Positions 59,810-64,000 of a stretch of 64,000 nt of DNA are shown piece after piece. The stretch comes from an uncultured Peptoniphilus sp. (GTDB lineage Bacteria; Bacillota; Clostridia; Tissierellales; Peptoniphilaceae), in the NCBI RefSeq assembly GCF_943913915.1, contig NZ_CALUAA010000007.1, forward strand, positions 1-64,000, written 5' to 3'. Numbering within the stretch: the stretch's first letter is position 1; every line of letters starts with the position of its first letter. The notes under the pieces were generated by a model. That model was not told where the DNA came from. It searched no databases and was given only the letters and a program-made list of their open reading frames with translations. Made by a program: the position numbers and the translations under genes.

Positions 59810-60753
59810 CACAAAAAAAGCGGAGAAGAAAGAAGGAGCTTAAGCGAAAATATCGCAATCGCCGAATTTTATTGGTCGTTTTTATTATTGCCGTCATAAT
59901 CGGCGGAAGATTGTTATTTTCATCCCTTACGGCACCGGATAAAGTGGCTATTTCAGGAACTAAGGTTATTCCGAAAGCTACGATTCGTCAGATTACCGAC
60001 GATTATATGAAAAAAAGTTACCTTGCTATGGACAGGAAAAGCTTAAAGAATCGTCTGGAACAATTACCCTATGTGCAATCTGCAGATGTCGGACTTTCCT
60101 TTCCCCACACTCTTACCATCGCCGTAAAAGAAGAAGTACCCTCCGCTCAACTCTACAGCGGTGACGGGTATATTCTTGTTAATGACAAATTTAAGGCTTT
60201 AAGTAAGACGCGCTCTTATGATACAAGTTTACCGAAGATCACGGGAATACCCACTCGAGGCATCAAACTTGGCCAGGTCGCTTTGAAAGAAACGGGAAAT
60301 GAGAAAAAAATTGCTATGATTCAAGCCCTCTTCCTTTCAGAACTGAAGCAAGATATTAACACTCTGGCTATCTTGGACAGGGGAGTTAAGATTTCGTTTT
60401 CGGACGGAACGATCGTTCATATTCAAAGCTTTAACGATGCCGATTATAAAGTAAAACAATTGGAAGAAATTCGAAAAGACATGAAATTGAAAGATGAAAC
60501 CTATCGTGAGATTTACCTGGATCAGGGAGACCATCCGGTTGCGGTAAAACCTTCTTCGATGGATGAGGATTTAAATAAAGAAGAAGCAGATGAGGACTTG
60601 GAGAAGAGGGAGAGTATATCTCAAAACGAAAAAAAGAGTGAAAACTCGACGAAAAAAAGGGAAGAGCGCCATAAGAAAGGATCTCAAAAGGGAGAACCTG
60701 AAGTCGATACGGAACAGGAGAAGGAAACCGGGAAAGAGGTAAAAGCGAGGTGA
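59806..60753 (+). CDS. divIB: Cell division protein DivIB/FtsQ
   Basis: This 315-residue bitopic divisome protein has a strongly basic cytoplasmic tail, a membrane helix (about 20-37), a POTRA domain (VAISGTKVIPKATI, about 42-110) and a beta domain containing LPKITGIPTRGIKLGQ. The tail after about 225 is long, charged and low-complexity. It overlaps murG by 4 bp. murC, murB and ftsA, common neighbours elsewhere, are missing. Confidence 0.88.
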   Translation: MTQKKRRRKKELKRKYRNRRILLVVFIIAVIIGGRLLFSSLTAPDKVAISGTKVIPKATIRQITDDYMKKSYLAMDRKSLKNRLEQLPYVQSADVGLSFPHTLTIAVKEEVPSAQLYSGDGYILVNDKFKALSKTRSYDTSLPKITGIPTRGIKLGQVALKETGNEKKIAMIQALFLSELKQDINTLAILDRGVKISFSDGTIVHIQSFNDADYKVKQLEEIRKDMKLKDETYREIYLDQGDHPVAVKPSSMDEDLNKEEADEDLEKRESISQNEKKSENSTKKREERHKKGSQKGEPEVDTEQEKETGKEVKAR

Positions 60754-60764
60754 TTCGCCTTATC

Positions 60765-60793
60765 TTGACTTGTGCTGATTTTCTCTATAAAAT
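60765..60793 (+). promoter_or_regulatory. Predicted ftsZ promoter
   Basis: TTGACT (60765-60770), 17 bp and TAAAAT (60788-60793) lie 52 nt before ftsZ. Confidence 0.65.
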
Positions 60794-60845
60794 GTAATAA
60801 ATTGATTTGATTTCATGGCTTATGTGCGCGATTAGGAGGATTTAA

Positions 60846-61940
60846 ATGTTGGATTTTGATATGGATCATGAAGAATTTGCAAAAATTAAAGTTGCAGGCG
60901 TAGGCGGTGGCGGTAATAATGCCGTCAATCGTATGATTAATGCAGGCGTGCGCGGTGTGGAATTTCTTGCGATTAATACCGATCGTCAGGCGCTTAAAAA
61001 TTCGTTAGCTGAGACGAAGATTCAAATCGGGGAAAAAGTCACAAGAGGTCTCGGTGCCGGCGCAAACCCTGATATCGGTGAGCAGTCGGCTGAAGAAAGT
61101 TTAGACGAAATTCGCGAAGCATTAAGTGGAGCGGACATGGTATTTATTACAGCCGGTATGGGCGGCGGAACCGGTACAGGTGCTGCTCCTATTATCGCCG
61201 ATGTGGCGAAAGACCTTGGCGCTTTAACTGTTGGTGTCGTTACAAAACCCTTTACTTTTGAAGGTGCCCGCCGTACAAAACAAGCTGTTCGTGGTATTGA
61301 AGAATTAAGAGACAAGGTCGATACCTTAGTTATCATTCCAAACGACAGGCTTTTCAATATCTCCGATAAGAAAACCACTTTCTCGGAAGCTTTCATGATG
61401 GCGGATGAAATTTTAAAACAAGGTATTCAAGGTATCTCTGAATTAATCAGTGTTCCCAATGTTATCAACCTCGACTTTGCAGACGTTAAAACCGTTATGC
61501 ACGACAAAGGAATCGCACATATGGGTATCGGTTACGCTTCCGGCGACGACAGAGCCACTGAAGCTGCCCGTAACGCCGTTGAAAGTCCCTTACTTGAAAC
61601 CTCCATTCAAGGTGCAAAATCGGTTCTGTTAAACATCACCTCCGGCAACGACCTCGGTATGTTTGAAATGAACGAAGCGGCCGATTTAATTCGTTCCACT
61701 GTCGATGAAGATGCCAATATTATCTTCGGTGCCGGTATCGATGAATCCCTGAAGGACCAAGTGAAGATCACCGTCATTGCAACGGAATTTGATCAAGAAG
61801 AAGACGATGATAAATCGAAGAAACAAACGAAAAGCTTCAGTATGTCTAAAGATGATCAAAGTGAAAAAGTGAGCGGATCCGGCAAGAAAGAAAAAGACGA
61901 CGAGTTAAATATTCCGGATTTTCTTCGCAGAATGAGATAG
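60846..61940 (+). CDS. ftsZ: Cell division GTPase FtsZ
   Basis: This 364-residue tubulin homologue forms the Z ring. It has VAGVGGGGNNAVNRM, the tubulin signature GGGTGTG (106-112), TKPFTFEGARR, the T7 loop NLDFADVK, a charged flexible linker (about 315-350) and the C-terminal peptide NIPDFLRRMR, which binds membrane anchors. No ftsA gene is adjacent, so SepF or another anchor elsewhere may be used (inference). It has its own promoter and terminator. Confidence 0.97.
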   Translation: MLDFDMDHEEFAKIKVAGVGGGGNNAVNRMINAGVRGVEFLAINTDRQALKNSLAETKIQIGEKVTRGLGAGANPDIGEQSAEESLDEIREALSGADMVFITAGMGGGTGTGAAPIIADVAKDLGALTVGVVTKPFTFEGARRTKQAVRGIEELRDKVDTLVIIPNDRLFNISDKKTTFSEAFMMADEILKQGIQGISELISVPNVINLDFADVKTVMHDKGIAHMGIGYASGDDRATEAARNAVESPLLETSIQGAKSVLLNITSGNDLGMFEMNEAADLIRSTVDEDANIIFGAGIDESLKDQVKITVIATEFDQEEDDDKSKKQTKSFSMSKDDQSEKVSGSGKKEKDDELNIPDFLRRMR

Positions 61941-61949
61941 TAAAGTATT

Positions 61950-61982
61950 GACGTATCCTGCGGGATACGTCTTTTGTTTTTT
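61950..61982 (+). terminator. Terminator of ftsZ
   Basis: GACGTATCC-TGC-GGGATACGTC is followed by TTTTGTTTTTT. Confidence 0.82.
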
Positions 61983-61994
61983 AGGAGGTGAATC

Positions 61995-62459
61995 TTGCGC
62001 TGTCCCTATTGTCATCATTTGGATTCAAAGGTTGTCGATTCTCGCCCGACGGAGGAAGGCGCGTCTATCAGGCGCAGAAGAGAGTGTATCTCCTGCGGCA
62101 GACGATTCACGACCTACGAACAGATCGAAGTGGCACCGATGACTGTCAAAAAGAAAAGCGGCGGCATCGATGTATTTGATCGCAACAAAATATTAAAGGG
62201 CCTTATTAAGTCTTGTGAAAAGCGACCGGTAAGTTTGGAATCGATGGAGGCGGTGGTTGATGATATTGAAGCCACGCTTCAAAGCAAAATGGTGAAGCAA
62301 ATCACCAGCGAAGAAATCGGTGAGATGATTTTAGAGCGTCTGAAAGATCTCGATGAAGTAGCTTATGTACGCTTTGCGTCAGTTTACAGGCGTTTTCAAG
62401 ATATCGACAGTTTTTTAAAGGAACTTGAAGAGCTTAAAGCTCGCGATGAGCAGAAGTAG
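61995..62459 (+). CDS. nrdR: Ribonucleotide reductase repressor NrdR
   Basis: This 154-residue repressor has an N-terminal zinc ribbon (Cys3, Cys6, Cys31, Cys34 in MRCPYCHHLD … ECISCGRRF) and an ATP-cone domain starting KKKSGGIDVFDRNKIL. It senses ATP/dATP and represses ribonucleotide reductase genes, which are not in the window. TTG start after a perfect AGGAGGTG. Confidence 0.95.
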   Translation: MRCPYCHHLDSKVVDSRPTEEGASIRRRRECISCGRRFTTYEQIEVAPMTVKKKSGGIDVFDRNKILKGLIKSCEKRPVSLESMEAVVDDIEATLQSKMVKQITSEEIGEMILERLKDLDEVAYVRFASVYRRFQDIDSFLKELEELKARDEQK

Positions 62460-62465
62460 GTGATT

Positions 62466-63791
62466 ATGGATTTATTTGAATTTCAAATGAACAATCATCT
62501 GAAAGATACGGCACCTCTAGCCGAGCGCATGCGGCCTGTGAAACTTGAAGATTACGTGGGACAGGACCATGTGGTCGGTCGGGGAAAATACATCGACCGT
62601 ATTTTACGGGCGCGCTTTTTGCCCTCTCTTTTGTTTTACGGGCCTCCGGGAATCGGCAAGACAACCCTTGCAGAAATTGTAGCCAAGACATCGAATCGAG
62701 AGTTTGTCGCACTAAGTGCCGTAACGAGCAATGTCAAAGAGCTTCGAAGTGTTTTAGCGGAAGTTGAAGATCGGTTGGGGGGACAGGGCCGAGAAACCGT
62801 GCTTTTCCTCGATGAAATCCACCGATTTAATAAATCTCAGCAAGATGTTCTGCTCCCTTATGTGGAAAAAGGAAAGATCATTTTAATGGGTGCCACTACT
62901 GAGAATCCATATTTCTACGTTAATTCCGCCCTGCTATCACGATTGCAGGTTGTACAGCTGAATCCTTTAGACGATGAGGCGATCAAAGAGCTGTTAAAGC
63001 GAGCCATACAAGACGAGGCGCGAGGTTTCGGAAAAGAGAAGATTCAATTTGAACCGGGAGCTTTTGAAAGTATAATCGCTATGGCCGGCGGAGACGGACG
63101 TTCTGCGCTAAATCTTTTAGAGATATGTGTCCTAAGTACGCCATCGAAAGAAGACGGCGTCATTTACATTACGGCGAAGGATGTATCGGATTCATCATTA
63201 AAACATTCCAAGCGTTACGATCGGGACGGTAATGAGCACTATGATACGATATCCGCATTTATAAAATCCATCCGCGGATCGGATCCCGACGCCGCAGTTT
63301 TTTATCTTGCAAAAATGCTGGATTCAGGGGAAGAGCCTGAATATATTGCAAGGCGCATGATGATCTCAGCATCGGAAGACATCGGCAATGCCGATCCTTA
63401 CGCCATCACCATGGCAGTCTCCGCTTTCCAGACCCTTCGAGTGATCGGCATGCCGGAGGGGAGAATTACTCTCGCTCAAGCGGCGACGTATCTGGCTTCG
63501 GCGCCGAAAAGCAATCGAAGCTATATGGCCATTAATCGCGCCATGGCCGATGTAAAGCAGGGAGTAGGCAGAGTGATTCCGCCCTATTTGAGAGATCAAC
63601 ATCAACCTTTAGAAGCGTACGGAGGGTACCTTTACCCTCACGACTATCCCGGAGCTTATGTTTCGCAGCGCTACCTGCCTTTAGATATGGAAATGAAGAA
63701 ATACTATGTGCCCTCGAATCGAGGACATGAAGAGATTATTAATCAATACTTAAATACATTACATCAGGAGGACGAGAGTGAAAATTCGTGA
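62466..63791 (+). CDS. rarA: Replication-associated AAA+ ATPase RarA (MgsA)
   Basis: This 441-residue AAA+ protein acts at stalled replication forks. It begins with the family's PLAERMRPVKLEDYVGQDHVVG, then Walker A GPPGIGKTT (about 59-67), Walker B FLDEIHRFNKSQQD, ATTENPYFYVNSALLSR (sensor) and the C-terminal tetramerisation domain with AEASEDIGNADP-like sequence. ATG 62466 is preferred over an in-frame GTG at 62460, which overlaps the ribosome site. Confidence 0.93.
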   Translation: MDLFEFQMNNHLKDTAPLAERMRPVKLEDYVGQDHVVGRGKYIDRILRARFLPSLLFYGPPGIGKTTLAEIVAKTSNREFVALSAVTSNVKELRSVLAEVEDRLGGQGRETVLFLDEIHRFNKSQQDVLLPYVEKGKIILMGATTENPYFYVNSALLSRLQVVQLNPLDDEAIKELLKRAIQDEARGFGKEKIQFEPGAFESIIAMAGGDGRSALNLLEICVLSTPSKEDGVIYITAKDVSDSSLKHSKRYDRDGNEHYDTISAFIKSIRGSDPDAAVFYLAKMLDSGEEPEYIARRMMISASEDIGNADPYAITMAVSAFQTLRVIGMPEGRITLAQAATYLASAPKSNRSYMAINRAMADVKQGVGRVIPPYLRDQHQPLEAYGGYLYPHDYPGAYVSQRYLPLDMEMKKYYVPSNRGHEEIINQYLNTLHQEDESENS

Positions 63792-64000
63792 AGTATTAGA
63801 AAACTATAATGATTATTTAGATCAAACAATGGTGCTGGACGGATGGATCAAAACATCGAGAGATTCTAAGAATTTCGGTTTTATTCAGCTTACCGACGGC
63901 AGCGGATTCGACGGTATTCAAGTTGTGTATGAAGGGGATATTGAAAACTTTAAAGAAATTTCCAAGTATCCTCTCTATAGTTCCATTCGTGTAGAAGGTC
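63778..64000 (+). CDS. asnS: Asparaginyl-tRNA synthetase, N-terminal part (cut by the window)
   Basis: The visible 74 codons encode the OB-fold anticodon-binding domain of a class IIb synthetase: VLDGWIKTSRDSKNFGFIQLTDGSGFDGIQVVYE. This pattern fits AsnRS better than AspRS or LysRS. GTG start lies 6 nt after AGGAGG and overlaps the end of rarA. The gene continues beyond 64000. Confidence 0.85.
   Translation, partial: MKIREVLENYNDYLDQTMVLDGWIKTSRDSKNFGFIQLTDGSGFDGIQVVYEGDIENFKEISKYPLYSSIRVEG

Overview
The window looks like chromosome of a low-GC Gram-positive anaerobe. The best guess is Tissierellia, Peptoniphilaceae-like. This is inferred from strong AGGAGG ribosome sites, frequent TTG/GTG starts, GatCAB, an S-layer-homology protein, a PEP synthase, corrinoid genes and a Firmicutes-type division cluster. 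No 16S gene is present to confirm it.

Layout. Positions 1-144 hold the end of tRNA-Gly(GCC) and a complete tRNA-Arg(ACG). A visibly AT-richer island of about 8 kb (111-8087) is inserted in the 3' end of the tRNA-Arg gene and is bounded by a perfect 35-bp direct repeat. It carries a tyrosine integrase, three related small proteins (two with no canonical start codon), an SF2 helicase, a decayed BRO-N protein, two tandem HicB-like proteins without HicA, possible micro-ORFs and a serine resolvase behind an array of 11-bp sites. Its non-coding right half is scattered with the heptamer TTGCTAA. No relaxase, capsid or known defence module is recognised. A VapD-like RNase gene sits just outside the right end.

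The backbone follows. Positions 8.5-16.9 kb hold an ECF S-component, YbaK, a phosphosugar mutase, a PfkB-like protein without its catalytic motif, an isochorismatase-like hydrolase, a YhaO/YhaN-type nuclease-ATPase pair, a phosphoesterase and a CYTH protein. PEP synthase and a small membrane protein reach 19.7 kb. A minus-strand tetrapyrrole operon (siroheme-type dehydrogenase, hemC, cobA-hemD, hemB) covers 19.7-23.9 kb. An SLH surface protein follows, then tcdA, pcrA, ligA, gatCAB, a DedA protein, an SfsA-GNAT fusion, cbiA and cbiP. The tetrapyrrole operon and cbiA/cbiP together feed corrin synthesis. mgtE, an NlpC/P60 hydrolase, folD, a 44-residue basic peptide and a PBP1A-like protein with an apparently dead transpeptidase domain occupy 38.8-45.5 kb. 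hflX, yigZ, nadE, yebC, a membrane protein, deoC and lgt lead to the division and wall cluster mraZ-rsmH-ftsL-ftsI-mraY-murD-ftsW-murG-divIB-ftsZ (51.2-61.9 kb), then nrdR, rarA and the start of asnS at the right edge.

Most backbone promoters I can place are of the extended -10 type (TGnTATAAT) with weak -35 elements. The candidate for an undescribed system is the island operon of three paralogous small proteins plus helicase, with its unusual start codons and repeated non-coding motifs.
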